Notes under the pieces: model-generated
Seen by the model: the letters and a program-made list of their open reading frames with translations, nothing else
Told to the model about the DNA's origin: nothing
The model's database searches: none
Shown: one piece after another, positions 27,102-37,015 of the stretch
Layout of the letters: every line of letters begins with the position of its first letter
Position numbering within the stretch: position 1 is the first letter of the stretch
Program-made: the position numbers and the translations under genes
Assembly (NCBI RefSeq): GCF_900240295.1
Contig: NZ_OEQB01000003.1
Location: forward strand, 186,001 to 250,000
Length of the DNA stretch: 64,000 nt
Source of the DNA: Megasphaera vaginalis (ex Bordigoni et al. 2020)
Lineage (GTDB): Bacteria > Bacillota > Negativicutes > Veillonellales > Megasphaeraceae
Reading direction: 5' to 3'

Positions 27102-28697
27102 TTAATCGGGATCAATTGTTATTGTGCTGCCCAGTTCTTTGATGCCTGCCTGCTTCAAAATGCCGTTGAAATCCTGTAGGGATAATCCGGGCATATTCTC
27201 TAAAATGCGGATACAGGTTTTGTCGGGGTCCTGATAATAATTCAGTTTGTTGTCAGATTTGTCGAATATCTTTTCCACGATGCGGAGGTTTAGTCGCAAG
27301 CCGACACAGATAGCCATCAGCACCTCTGTACCCATATTATTGTACTTGTCATTCTTTATTTTTCCGTGATAGTTCTTATGCAGACCTGTTCTGTCGTTAA
27401 ATGTTTCCGGGTAGTTCCACTTTCTGTTTTCCATCAGATACCACAAGCATTGGCAGAGCGTGGTAGTCGGATCACCCAGCCGCTTAATCAGTTCGATTTC
27501 TTCGTTCTCATCATAGGTGAGGATATGATCTCGGAACGCCGAATACACATCATCCGCTTCGTACTTGAAATTTGCTTGGTATTGCGGATGGAATGTCAGC
27601 ATACGCTGATCGATTCCTTCCTCACGATAAAGAACAGCAAATCCCAAGAAGTCCTTCTGAATATTTTGGTATGTCGTATATTTCTGCTCACGGATATTGA
27701 TGACGCACTGCTCCAGGTTCTTTTTGGCTTTTGCCGTCAGATGCAGACCGTCTTCTTTTGCGGTTATGTATTTCTTATCCGCCAGAACAAAGTATCCGTC
27801 AGCAAAAACAAACTGACCGCCGCTGACCCATTCCCGAAGAGAGGAGTCCAGACTCAATAATTGATACGCCTCCACGGGAGTCAGTGCGACAAGGTCCTGG
27901 CTATTATTAATTTCCGCAAAAACGGCGTCAAAATCCTCGAAGCCGGATATGCGAACGAGCAGCCCGACTTCAATCAGGCGGTATTTAACAGATATGCGAG
28001 ACACAATGAAGAAGGCACTTAAATCCTCAATCAATGTGTCACATAACGGAATAATGTCGTTCTGCGGATTCTGATAACTGTCAATCAGTTCAAGCGCTTT
28101 CTTCTTGAACATATCAAACGGCATCAACACCCGCGGAGCCAATCGGTGCGCCTGCCATTCAAGCCACTTTACTTCGTTTTCTTTTGTCTTTTTCCCTTTC
28201 GGCGGCTCGTAGAAAGTTTCAGACTGGCGGCACATAATTGGATACAGTTTTTCGGATGCCGCCGCGTTCTTTACCGCCAGTATTTCAAAATATGTTTTAT
28301 CCTTTTCCCAATGGAGAGCCTCATGGATGAGCGTGTTTCGTTTTGTGCCTTCTCCGTACATTGCCTCGGAATCGGGATCAATCAGAACTGTTCCCGCCGG
28401 AAAGGATACGGTTTTAGATGTGCCTTGCTCGTGATCATATATTTCTACCTCGCCATCGAGAAGAAGACAACACCCAAAAATGTCCAGGTTGCGGGACAGA
28501 GAGACTTCCTTGACCGTGAGATTTGCTTTCTGCAATATCTCATCAACGGGCAACGGCATCGGCGTTTCAAGAGCCTTTTTACAATGCCTTGTCAGGTACT
28601 TAGTCGCATAATCATCAAGTCGGTTCTTCCCAAGAATCAAGGCTCCCGTTTTCTTATTTATATCAAAGATATCGCTCGATGTCGGTTTGTTCGTCAT
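27102..28697 (-). CDS. ImmA/IrrE-type metallopeptidase with C-terminal HTH
   Basis: 531 residues from ATG 28697. A zinc-peptidase core with HEALH (residues 125-129) sits after a jelly-roll-like N-terminal part. The last 100 residues contain an XRE-like helix-turn-helix (RTGLHKNYHGKIKNDKYNNMGTE, in two stretches). ImmA/IrrE enzymes cleave repressors in mobile elements and stress responses. The gene overlaps the M48 peptidase gene by 35 nt and ends the cassette. The order peptidase-then-HTH is the reverse of the more familiar HTH-then-peptidase layout. The target is unknown. Confidence 0.82.
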   Translation of the reverse strand: MTNKPTSSDIFDINKKTGALILGKNRLDDYATKYLTRHCKKALETPMPLPVDEILQKANLTVKEVSLSRNLDIFGCCLLLDGEVEIYDHEQGTSKTVSFPAGTVLIDPDSEAMYGEGTKRNTLIHEALHWEKDKTYFEILAVKNAAASEKLYPIMCRQSETFYEPPKGKKTKENEVKWLEWQAHRLAPRVLMPFDMFKKKALELIDSYQNPQNDIIPLCDTLIEDLSAFFIVSRISVKYRLIEVGLLVRISGFEDFDAVFAEINNSQDLVALTPVEAYQLLSLDSSLREWVSGGQFVFADGYFVLADKKYITAKEDGLHLTAKAKKNLEQCVINIREQKYTTYQNIQKDFLGFAVLYREEGIDQRMLTFHPQYQANFKYEADDVYSAFRDHILTYDENEEIELIKRLGDPTTTLCQCLWYLMENRKWNYPETFNDRTGLHKNYHGKIKNDKYNNMGTEVLMAICVGLRLNLRIVEKIFDKSDNKLNYYQDPDKTCIRILENMPGLSLQDFNGILKQAGIKELGSTITIDPD

Positions 28698-29427
28698 CCG
28701 TATCCATCTCTCCTTTTTCCATGTAATCCAACGGCATGGTGGCAAGCATCTTCTTTGCTTCGCGCCATGTCGGGCAATACTTCTCAACAAGCGCATGGAA
28801 TCTATGAGTATGGTTCTTCTCAAGCAGATGCACCAGTTCGTGTATCACCACATATTCGAGGCATTCTATCGGCTTCTTGGCAAGCTGGAGATTGATCCAT
28901 ATCCTGCGTTTTTCAATGTTGCAGGTTCCCCATCTGGTTTTCATATTTTTTATGCGGAACTCATCTGCATGAACGCCGGTCTTTTTCTCGCATCCTATTC
29001 TTACGGACTCAAGCACACGCTTTAATTCCTGTCTGTACCATTCGGTGAACAGCCTTTCTCGTGCATCGGTATCCGTCCCCTCCGGCACAGTCATGATGAT
29101 CTTGGTCGGAGACTTTACTATCTTATGCTGTGTGCCTTCGTAAACGACCTGCAGGCGGTAGGGCTTTCCCCAAAGATAATGGGACTCACCGGACACATAT
29201 TCCCGCTTGCTCTGCCACTCCTGCGAGAGCATCCTATCCCTGACTTTCGTTATTTCCGGAAGCTTCTTAAGGACAAAGAGTTTTATATCCTCGTTCGATA
29301 GCTCCATCGGTGTGCTTACAGTTACATTTCCTTCCGGCGGATTGACTCTGACATAGAGGTTTTTCAAGTTCTTCTTCCTGTTCACCTCTACCGGCAATCC
29401 GCCGATAAGCATTTCATCATTACGCAT
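28663..29427 (-). CDS. M48-family (YgjP-like) metallopeptidase linked to type I restriction
   Basis: 254 residues. Zinc site HELVHLLEKNH near residue 200, preceded by KTRWGTCNIEKRRIWINLQL, both typical of the YgjP/SprT-like group. ATG 29427 overlaps the end of hsdR by eight bases and is preceded by GGAAG; longer in-frame starts run back into hsdR. Genes of this type often follow hsdR in Firmicutes, but their role there is not established. No signal peptide, so it should be cytoplasmic. Confidence 0.87.
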   Translation of the reverse strand: MRNDEMLIGGLPVEVNRKKNLKNLYVRVNPPEGNVTVSTPMELSNEDIKLFVLKKLPEITKVRDRMLSQEWQSKREYVSGESHYLWGKPYRLQVVYEGTQHKIVKSPTKIIMTVPEGTDTDARERLFTEWYRQELKRVLESVRIGCEKKTGVHADEFRIKNMKTRWGTCNIEKRRIWINLQLAKKPIECLEYVVIHELVHLLEKNHTHRFHALVEKYCPTWREAKKMLATMPLDYMEKGEMDTDDEQTDIERYL

Positions 29428-32400
29428 CGTATTCTTCCTGCCTTTGTGCAATATCGAAGACGTTGTTAGTTTCCTCGGTAGCTCTGTCTTCGGTATACAT
29501 ATGAAGCAATAATTTTTTATAAATAGCAAGTCTTATACGCTGCTGTTTTTGAAAATTTCTCTTCCAATCCGGCTGTATTGAACCACGGATTGCCCCGTCC
29601 ACATCAATCGTCAATTTGACATTTTCTTCAAAATAATCGTAGAGAGCGCGCCTTGCCGCACTGCCCTTAATCTCATCTGGATAACTGCCGTTCGTTTCTG
29701 GGTGAAGGATCGCTTCCGCCAGTTCCACAACCTGACGCAGATATTCCTCGTAGCTCATCGCTTCAACCTTACGCTGAATGATGATTTTCTTGAGCATCTC
29801 GGACAGCTTTCCGTAATACACGTTATTTGAACTCATCTTTTTTACGATCTCATACTGCAAGTTGTTGTCAATTATCTCTGCCTTCGCCTCATCGTTACCC
29901 GGCAGGTCTTTTACCAGGTCAACGGGCGTGGTGGTCTTGCCCTGGAGGAGAAGTTCAACGATAGACATATTGCCAAGTTCGCTGACAACCCTTGTATCCT
30001 CGGCGCGGATGTATGTGTCGAGAATATAGCGCATATCGACCTCGTAAGGCTTAAGATCGATATAGTCGCAGCTTGCCAGCTTTATCATTTCCTTTATTTT
30101 GTTGTACCCGGAAATCTCGCCTCGCAGATGATTTACATCATCCTCGGAATAACCGTAATCCGCTACCAGGCGGTCACAGCAGTTCGCAAAGGAACGAGAG
30201 AGAGACGCCGTAAGAACATAAAGAGTATCCCTCCGTGCTGTCTTTTCTTCGTCCTCGCTGTCTTCACCACAGAAATATTCGATAAAATCGGTGTCAGCTT
30301 GCGGAGCGGGTACATTTTCAACCAGAGCCTCAAGCGAAGTGAGCGTTCCTTCCAGTTCTGATTTCGCCTCGTCATAGCGGTTCTTGATTAGACCCTCGAC
30401 ATCTTCCTTGTCGTAGCCGTCAAACGCCTCGGAGGTATAGTCAGCAACGGCAAGCTGAACATTGCGGAACAAGTCCATGTAATCCACGATGTATCCGTAA
30501 TCCTTATCCTCGCCGTCAGGTCTGTTAACGCGGCAGATAGCCTGGAACAGATCATGGTCACGCATGGATTTGTCGATATACAGATATGTCGCGCTCGGAG
30601 CGTCAAAACCAGTCAGCAGTTTGTCCACCACAATCAGTAGTTTCATCTGCGCCGGCTCATCCTTGAATTGCTCTTTGACACGCTTCTCAAACTCGGCGAG
30701 TTTTTCATCTCCGAGCATCCGCTCGTATATTTTCTTTTTGTATTCTTCTTCGCTTTCCTGCGACAAGTCGGAAGTAGCTGTTCTGACGCTCTGTGTAGTC
30801 GGCTCGTAGGAAGTCACGATGGCGCATTTGGTGAAGTTCTTGCTTTGAAATATTTCCCAATATTTGCAGGCTTCATAGATGCTGCCCGCCACGAGCATAG
30901 CCGTACCGCGGTCATCTTTAAGCCTCGGCTTTAGGCTCATATCAAACACGATATCGGACGCGATTTTCTCCAGTCTCTGCTTTGAACTGTACAGTTTATT
31001 TATGGATGTCCAGCTTTGTTTCAACTGAAGTTTTGCACGCTCGGTCAAGCCCTGCGTTTTCTGCTCAAACCACAAATCGACTTTATCCTGGCTTGATAAA
31101 TCCTGGTCGACATCCCTCGCTTCATAGCGCAGGTCAAGAAACACTCCGTCAGCAACGCCTTCGTCAAATTTATAGGTATGGATGTATGTGCCGAAGGTTT
31201 CAATGCTTGATTTCTTGTCGGTTTTAAGCAACGGAGTCCCGGTAAAGCCAATCAGGATAGCCTCCGGCATCAACGCCTTCACCGCCTCATGAAGTTTGCC
31301 GGAATTGGTACGGTGGCATTCGTCAATAAAAGCGATGATGTTGCCTTTCGCCTTGAAGTCCTTCGGCAGGTCTTTCAGCAGTTCCTTGCGATACTGGTCG
31401 ATATCCGACTGGCTTCCGGCGTTATGACCGTACTTGTGAATGAGGGAGCAGACGATGGCATCCTCATTTTTATCCAGGATGGAGCGCAGATCAGCACAGC
31501 TTTTCGCCCTACGCACCTTTTCTTCCACATCGATAAAGAGGCTCTCGATCTGATCGTCAAGTTCGTCACGGTCGGTGATTATAACCACGCGGCTGTCGTT
31601 AATGTTCTCGATAATCCACTTGGTGAGCCATACCATGATGAGCGACTTGCCGGAACCCTGCGTGTTCCAGATAATACCGCCCTCGCCGTCCTGAATACGC
31701 TTGCGGGCAGCGATATTCGCAAAATACTGGTTATGGCGCGTGACCTTTTTAATGCCCGCATCATATATCACAAAGTCGTGTACAAGAGAAAGAAACCGCT
31801 CCTTCTGGCAGAGAGATACCACGCCGTCACGCAGGCGGTTGACTTCCTTGACCTGCAACAGCTTTATTTCAGCCGAAAGGTCATCGGTCGCTTTCTTGTC
31901 CTCTTTCCATTTGAGATAGTATTTCTCCGAAGTTCCAACCGTGCCATAGAACAACCCTTCTGCTTCATTGCCGGCGAAGAGGAACTGCGCCGTGCTGAAG
32001 AAGTTCAGGATGTTTTCACGCTTCTGATTCTGCAAAAGCTGACGGATACCCTTACCCGCACTGACATAGGAACTCTTCAGTTCAAAGACGGCAAGAGCGA
32101 TGCCGTTGATGTAAAGAACCACATCGGGGCGCTTCCTCGTCACCTTGTCATAGCGCAGGACAGATACTTCCTCCGCCACGAAGAAGTCGTTGTTGTCAAT
32201 GTTTTCCCAGTCAATGTAATGAACAGTCTGGCGATGACCGTTCTCGTCCTTTGCACCCTGTCTGCCATAGCGGAGCAGGGAATATACGCTGCGGTTGATT
32301 TGATAAAGCGTATCGGACTGGTTATTCACCTTGCCAATCAGTTCACTGATGGCAGTCTTAATCTGGTCATCGGAATAGCCGCGCTTTTTCAGATTCGCCT

Positions 32401-32530
32401 TCAGCCATTCTTCCTTGACAGGTGTGTTGTCCTGGTCTTCGAGATTCCCCTTATAGGTATAGCCAAGATCATCAACCAGCCAGTGCAGAACTCTGTTCTG
32501 TAATTTCTTTTCCGCATCTACTGTTGCCAT
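29420..32530 (-). CDS. hsdR: type I restriction enzyme, R subunit
   Basis: 1036 residues, full length. The nuclease site (RPDVVLYINGIALAVFELKS, D and ExK) lies near 135-152. The motor follows: Walker A TQGSGKS near 293, DECH-type motif II (FIDECHRTNSGK) near 405, FTGTPL, then LTGFDAP and ICRVNRPDG near 640-665. A helical C-terminal region contacts the methylase. AAGGAGG precedes the ATG, 11 nt after hsdS. With the M subunit broken, the R subunit should be inactive rather than toxic. Confidence 0.95.
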   Translation of the reverse strand: MATVDAEKKLQNRVLHWLVDDLGYTYKGNLEDQDNTPVKEEWLKANLKKRGYSDDQIKTAISELIGKVNNQSDTLYQINRSVYSLLRYGRQGAKDENGHRQTVHYIDWENIDNNDFFVAEEVSVLRYDKVTRKRPDVVLYINGIALAVFELKSSYVSAGKGIRQLLQNQKRENILNFFSTAQFLFAGNEAEGLFYGTVGTSEKYYLKWKEDKKATDDLSAEIKLLQVKEVNRLRDGVVSLCQKERFLSLVHDFVIYDAGIKKVTRHNQYFANIAARKRIQDGEGGIIWNTQGSGKSLIMVWLTKWIIENINDSRVVIITDRDELDDQIESLFIDVEEKVRRAKSCADLRSILDKNEDAIVCSLIHKYGHNAGSQSDIDQYRKELLKDLPKDFKAKGNIIAFIDECHRTNSGKLHEAVKALMPEAILIGFTGTPLLKTDKKSSIETFGTYIHTYKFDEGVADGVFLDLRYEARDVDQDLSSQDKVDLWFEQKTQGLTERAKLQLKQSWTSINKLYSSKQRLEKIASDIVFDMSLKPRLKDDRGTAMLVAGSIYEACKYWEIFQSKNFTKCAIVTSYEPTTQSVRTATSDLSQESEEEYKKKIYERMLGDEKLAEFEKRVKEQFKDEPAQMKLLIVVDKLLTGFDAPSATYLYIDKSMRDHDLFQAICRVNRPDGEDKDYGYIVDYMDLFRNVQLAVADYTSEAFDGYDKEDVEGLIKNRYDEAKSELEGTLTSLEALVENVPAPQADTDFIEYFCGEDSEDEEKTARRDTLYVLTASLSRSFANCCDRLVADYGYSEDDVNHLRGEISGYNKIKEMIKLASCDYIDLKPYEVDMRYILDTYIRAEDTRVVSELGNMSIVELLLQGKTTTPVDLVKDLPGNDEAKAEIIDNNLQYEIVKKMSSNNVYYGKLSEMLKKIIIQRKVEAMSYEEYLRQVVELAEAILHPETNGSYPDEIKGSAARRALYDYFEENVKLTIDVDGAIRGSIQPDWKRNFQKQQRIRLAIYKKLLLHMYTEDRATEETNNVFDIAQRQEEYDA

Positions 32531-32541
32531 CTTGCGCCTCC

Positions 32542-33759
32542 TTAAACACTCAGGCGGACATGACCCGTCAGCAGGTCATTCATTGCGCCTTCTCTGATTT
32601 GAATCATTTTTTCTCGTTCAATTTCCAATACTTCGATTTCTTCGTCCATTGCAGTCAAAACGTCTGCAATAGCTTTCTGTTCATTTTTGTCTACAGGGAT
32701 TTCAAATTCAAGGTTTTTCAAATCCTTCTGATACAGATGTTTTATCGTAGACCCTGCCGACAGAGTATCGATAAACTCTTTGAATACGGACGATGATAAT
32801 ACTCTGAATAAGAATGCTGGCAACAATCTGTTGTTTGTTCTGAATACAAACACACCGCTATTAAGCGTAGCAGGCTTTCGAAGCTTAGGGACAAGTGCCA
32901 CCTTACCGATAGTTCCGTCTTTTGTCACCAGCACATCATTTTCAGAAACCTGGATATTCACATCCATATCATAGCGGTCTTTAGAAACATGCCAGATATT
33001 ATCAAGGTTGACGGTTCCATGAGAGAAATCCGTGCCGCCAATTAGATAACTGTACCCTGTTCTCAAATATTCGTTCTTTTTCAGACCTTGCCAGCCGATT
33101 CTCGCTTTTGGTGTAATGACTTGATTAAAAGATACCTTCGTCCATTCACCTTCAAATCCATTTAACCGTGTATTCCGGCAAATCAAATCTTCCAGTGCAC
33201 CATCACGAATTCCGCGCTTCTTCTCAATCAACTCGGCAAGGTCATCGATGTAAGTGTCAAAGTTTCTTAAAGTCCTACCAATATCAACCTGCTCCTCATA
33301 ATCAGGAATATGCACCGCTATTTTTGAAAGCTCGCTTTTTGATATTTCCAAAAAGGTCGTCCCAATAGCTCGTGAAATCATTTCTTCTTTACAAGTACGC
33401 AGCAAACAAGAGAAGAAGATATTATCTACATTCTTCTTACAAACAAGATTTTTAAAACCCTGATTGGTTGCTAATGGTTTTGCCGCAATCGCTAAATCTC
33501 CAATAGTAGCACGGGTACACAATAGAATCGTTCCACTGGGAAGCAGTGTGGCCGAAGAATTTTGTAATCCCAGCTCAGTAATTTTTCTCTCCGAATTATT
33601 GACAAACAAATTATTAAGTTGGGTTATTTCCCCTGGCGTCACCCACACAATATTACCGTTCCAATATGCTTCATTGGTTGTTCTCGGCGTACCGCCCTGA
33701 AGTATATGCACACAGCTTCCAATATCCGTTTTATCCCAATCACTCGGATAAGTCACCAT
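32542..33759 (-). CDS. hsdS: type I restriction enzyme, S (specificity) subunit
   Basis: 405 residues with two target-recognition domains. The first (about 1-165, PSDWDKTDIGSCVHILQGG) and second (about 200-350, FEGEWTKVSFNQVI) are each followed by a conserved coiled-coil spacer (IDDLAELIEKKRGIRDGALE and MDEEIEVLEIEREKMIQIRE). The recognised DNA sequence cannot be read by eye. The ATG overlaps the hsdM stop by a few bases. Intact. Confidence 0.93.
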   Translation of the reverse strand: MVTYPSDWDKTDIGSCVHILQGGTPRTTNEAYWNGNIVWVTPGEITQLNNLFVNNSERKITELGLQNSSATLLPSGTILLCTRATIGDLAIAAKPLATNQGFKNLVCKKNVDNIFFSCLLRTCKEEMISRAIGTTFLEISKSELSKIAVHIPDYEEQVDIGRTLRNFDTYIDDLAELIEKKRGIRDGALEDLICRNTRLNGFEGEWTKVSFNQVITPKARIGWQGLKKNEYLRTGYSYLIGGTDFSHGTVNLDNIWHVSKDRYDMDVNIQVSENDVLVTKDGTIGKVALVPKLRKPATLNSGVFVFRTNNRLLPAFLFRVLSSSVFKEFIDTLSAGSTIKHLYQKDLKNLEFEIPVDKNEQKAIADVLTAMDEEIEVLEIEREKMIQIREGAMNDLLTGHVRLSV

Positions 33760-36443
33760 TTGTATCCCATCCTTTCCAGAGCCGCCACTACCGCCGCTCT
33801 TGATTTTGCGGTTCTGTCCTCGATCTCGCCCAGCGTATGCTCATATCGCTTGGCAATCAGAAGAACCTTGGAGGACAGGCTGTTCAGCACCTGTTCGATC
33901 TCATCACGGATATCCGCTTCCAGCTTTGCCATCCACTTCATGTCAAAGAGGAGATGCTTGATCTCATCCACCGTCAATTCGCCGAATTTTGTCTCGACCT
34001 TTTCGTCTAGAGCTTTGCGGGCTTCCTTCCAAGCCTTGTCCGCCTCATCCTTTTCGGCGGATTTCGCAGCATATGCCGTCAGCGCATCATATTCATCCTT
34101 ATAAATCTCCGGCACAACAGCGGTTTCAGCGGCAGCCTTGAACGCCGTCTTCAGCTTTGCCTTTCCGAAGGTGCCGTTCTTGTTGCGGATATCGTACTCC
34201 GCAAGTTCCGGCATATCCCGGATAAGCACCTCCATCTCATCCGTCTTGCCCTCGTCAAAGAGGGAAACAAGCTGTGTCATGGTATCCATGACAGGAGAGG
34301 TCTTTTTTCCTTCCAGTTCCTTGAGTCGCTTGTTGAGATTTGCCTTCGGAATGCTGTCACCCTTATCATTCAGCACATCCTTCAGCAAGCCCTCATCGCC
34401 GGATTCCTCCTCGCGCATCTCGTCAAGCTCTACCTCAAGAGCAGCGGACTGCTCCATCAGTTCATTAATCGCGGCAAGCTCGTTAGCGAAATAAACCGCC
34501 TCGATAATCTCTCTCGGAATAAGTGCGCCCTCGAAGGATTTTACCTTGGATGTATCGTCCACAGAGATCGTCTCTCCGTTTTCATCCTTCGCTTTCTTCT
34601 GCGCATACTCGTATTCAATCTCCCGACCGACTTCATAGCCGCTGGCTTTGATAGCGTAAACATCATCCTGTAACTTTGCATTCCAGTAATTCAGCAGACA
34701 GTCATACACATCATAGTTATCAAGAAGCCGTGCGGATTCATAAGCCTTAAGGAGCATAACCGCAATGGTGCGGATCAGTTCCTTGGGATTTGTGTCAGAT
34801 TCGATACCGAGCAGGATGTCCTTTACCGACTCTCGCCACTGCGCGAATATCGCATCGGTTTCTTTCTGCTTCTCTGCAAGGATGCTGTCATCCTGCCCGA
34901 TCACGCCCTCGATCTCACCGGACGGAAGAGCAAGGTTATATACATTGTGCGCCTCATCCACGCAGGTGAAGATTTCTTGCTTCAAAGCCGGGGAGATGTC
35001 CCACAGCCTTTTCAACGACTCGATATCCGTTCCGGGAATACCGCCCTTCAAATGTGCCGCGATACTCTGCGGCAGCGTATCATCGATTTTCTGTATGTAT
35101 CGAGGCACATTCAGATTTCCCGCGTTCTGTTCCAGGATATCCGTGTACTTTACAAAGCGGGCATAACCCTTGACGGTTTTTCTGCTGGTAAAGGTCTGTA
35201 CGATTTTCTCAATATCCTGTTCACGGAGTCTGTTCTTGTTGCCATCCTTCTTGAATCCGCGGCTTGCGTCAATCAGGAAGATGCCCTCCCTGGTTCCCGC
35301 ATCCTCTTTGTCGATGATAACGATGCAGGCGGGGATGCCCGTTCCGTAAAACAGGTTTGCGGGAAGGCTCACTATGCCCTTGATGTATCTCTTTTCCAGT
35401 ACTTTGATACGGATGGTTTCTTCCGCGTTGCCTCTGAACAGAACGCCGTGCGGCATGATGATGCCTGCCTTGCCGTTGCTGTCGAGGGATTTCAGAACAT
35501 GGAGGAACCAGGCATAGTCTCCATTCTTTTCGGGAGGAATGCCGTAGCCGTCAAAACGCTTGTATTTATCCTCGGATGTCTTGATGCCATCTCTCCAAGA
35601 TTTATCGGAAAAAGGCGGATTCATGACGATGAAGTCAAACTTCTTCAGTTCTCCAAAATCGTCCGTAAACGCGGGATCGACCAGCGTGTTCCCGCGCTTA
35701 ATTTCGCCTGTGCCTTTCTGATGGAGGATGAGGTTCATCTTTGCCAGGCCCGCCGTGGCATGGTCTTTTTCCTGACCGAAGATGGTCACGATGGAATCGC
35801 CGTTCTCATCCACGGGAGCCTCGTCCGCCGCCCTGATGAGAAGGCTTCCGCTGCCTGCGGCCGGATCGTACAGGGTCCACTTCTTGGTCGGCATCTGACG
35901 GATGTTGCCGATGCCGATAAGCCGCGCGATGATACGGGACACCTCGCTCGGCGTATAGAACTATCCCTTGCTCTTGCCGGACTCCTGCGCAAACTTCATC
36001 ATGAAATACTCGTAGGCATCGCCGATGATGTCATCGCCGCTGGCGCGGTTATTTTTGAAGTCAATCGCCGGATTCTGGAATACGGCAATCAAGCCAGACA
36101 CCCTATCGACCAGTTCCTTGCCAGAGCCAAGTTCGTCGGGATTGTTGAAGCTGACATCGGGAAGGGAACCTTGGAGCCTGTTGTCCTCAAGGAACTTCTG
36201 GATAATCTTATCCAACCGTTCGCCAACATCGCTCTTCCCCTTGGCGGCAATCAAATCCTCAAAGGACGCACCCTTGCTGATGGTAAACTCAGCGAAAGGC
36301 TGTCCCTTGTACCTGTCCGACACATATTTGAAAAAGAGCAGGACAAGCACATAGTCCTTGTACCTTGCCGGTTCCACGCCGCCTCTCAGTTTATTGCACG
36401 CCTCCCAAAGGAGAGCATATAATTCCGATTTTTTCACAGCCAT
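33753..36443 (-). pseudogene. hsdM: type I restriction enzyme, M subunit, interrupted by an amber codon
   Basis: Continuous frame of 896 codons except for one in-frame TAG at 35961-35963, between GKSKG and FYTPSEVSRI. Family members have Q there (GQFYTP), so a single C-to-T change of CAG explains the stop. Upstream is the helical N-terminal domain (160 residues). Downstream are the SAM motif DPAAGSGSLL and catalytic NPPF, then a long helical C-terminal extension. Either the methylase is dead or readthrough is needed; restart at a GTG (35942) would lose the N-terminal domain. Confidence 0.88.
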
Positions 36444-36484
36444 AACCTCTAAATATCTCCATTCTTAATTTGAATATTCATTTA

Positions 36485-36682
36485 TCATTCGATTGCACTT
36501 TTCCCACTGGCAATCCACTCCTCTAGTTCGGAGAGTTTGAACTTCCAGGCTTTTCCTATCTTCTTTCGCGGGATATCTCTGCCCTTGCGAATCCAATCAC
36601 GAATAGTGGCAGGCTGAACACCAAGATACTCCGCCGCCTCTTTCGTCCCAATCCACTTTTCTCCCTTTATGATTTCGCTCAT
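36485..36682 (-). CDS. small HTH (excisionase/MerR-like) DNA-binding protein
   Basis: 65 residues. A single winged helix-turn-helix of the HTH_17/excisionase type (KEAAEYLGVQPATIRDWIRKG, read across two stretches) with KIGKAWKFKLSELEEW. AGGAG lies ahead of the ATG. It is the first gene of the restriction cassette, so regulation of that operon is likelier than excision: no integrase is present in the window. Two TACGCAA repeats in its leader are candidate binding sites. Confidence 0.85.
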   Translation of the reverse strand: MSEIIKGEKWIGTKEAAEYLGVQPATIRDWIRKGRDIPRKKIGKAWKFKLSELEEWIASGKSAIE

Positions 36683-36698
36683 TTAGGTTCTCCTCACT

Positions 36699-36759
36699 TA
36701 CGCAAATGTGTACGCAATATTCCAACGGATATTATACCAGATAGCTTGTATTTTTTCAA
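36699..36759 (-). promoter_or_regulatory. promoter and candidate operator of the restriction cassette
   Basis: On the minus strand TTGAAA (36759-36754) and TATAAT (36736-36731) are spaced 17 nt, with TG before the -10. Between the start point and the ribosome site, TACGCAA (plus-strand reading) occurs at 36699-36705 and 36711-36717, 12 bp apart. The repeats would block early transcription if bound. Confidence 0.75.
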
Positions 36760-36804
36760 CGGTTTAAGTATTTTTATATCATTTTTCGTGGTGGCTAAGA
36801 TAAC

Positions 36805-36928
36805 GACAACAGTTCCATAGTCTCAATATCTCCAAAACAACCCCTGACAACATTTCTGTAGTCTCAATATGGCAAAAAGCAGTTCTGTAGTTACAGTCCT
36901 CTATTTTCCAGTAGTCAGAACTGTTGTC
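36805..36928. repeat. iteron-like cluster at the right edge of the accessory region
   Basis: A 25-nt unit (GACAACA.TTC..TAGTCTCAATAT) occurs at 36805-36829 and 36846-36870 with three mismatches. A partial copy (AGTTCTGTAGT) lies near 36881, and an inverted copy ends at 36918-36928 (GAACTGTTGTC, the exact complement of GACAACAGTTC). It is non-coding and lies between the cassette promoter and rlmD. It may be a recombinase or regulator binding site. Confidence 0.6.
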
Positions 36929-37015
36929 AAACGGTCTAAAAAAGGGATCCCGATCACCCGTCTGAATCCGGACTTTTCTTTGGAACCCCTTGATTTCAAG
37001 CCTTTTTTATACAGT

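Noticed and set aside
33753-36443. hsdM as two genuine genes
   Set aside because: The halves are in the same frame, separated by one TAG at a conserved Gln position, and the second half has no ribosome site.
36805-36870. Possible CRISPR repeats
   Set aside because: Only two direct copies with three mismatches, a 16-nt gap, and an inverted copy nearby; no cas genes.
36683-37015. A tRNA or tmRNA gene serving as integration site at the island edge
   Set aside because: No cloverleaf or CCA-ended segment could be drawn here or at 9900-10070.
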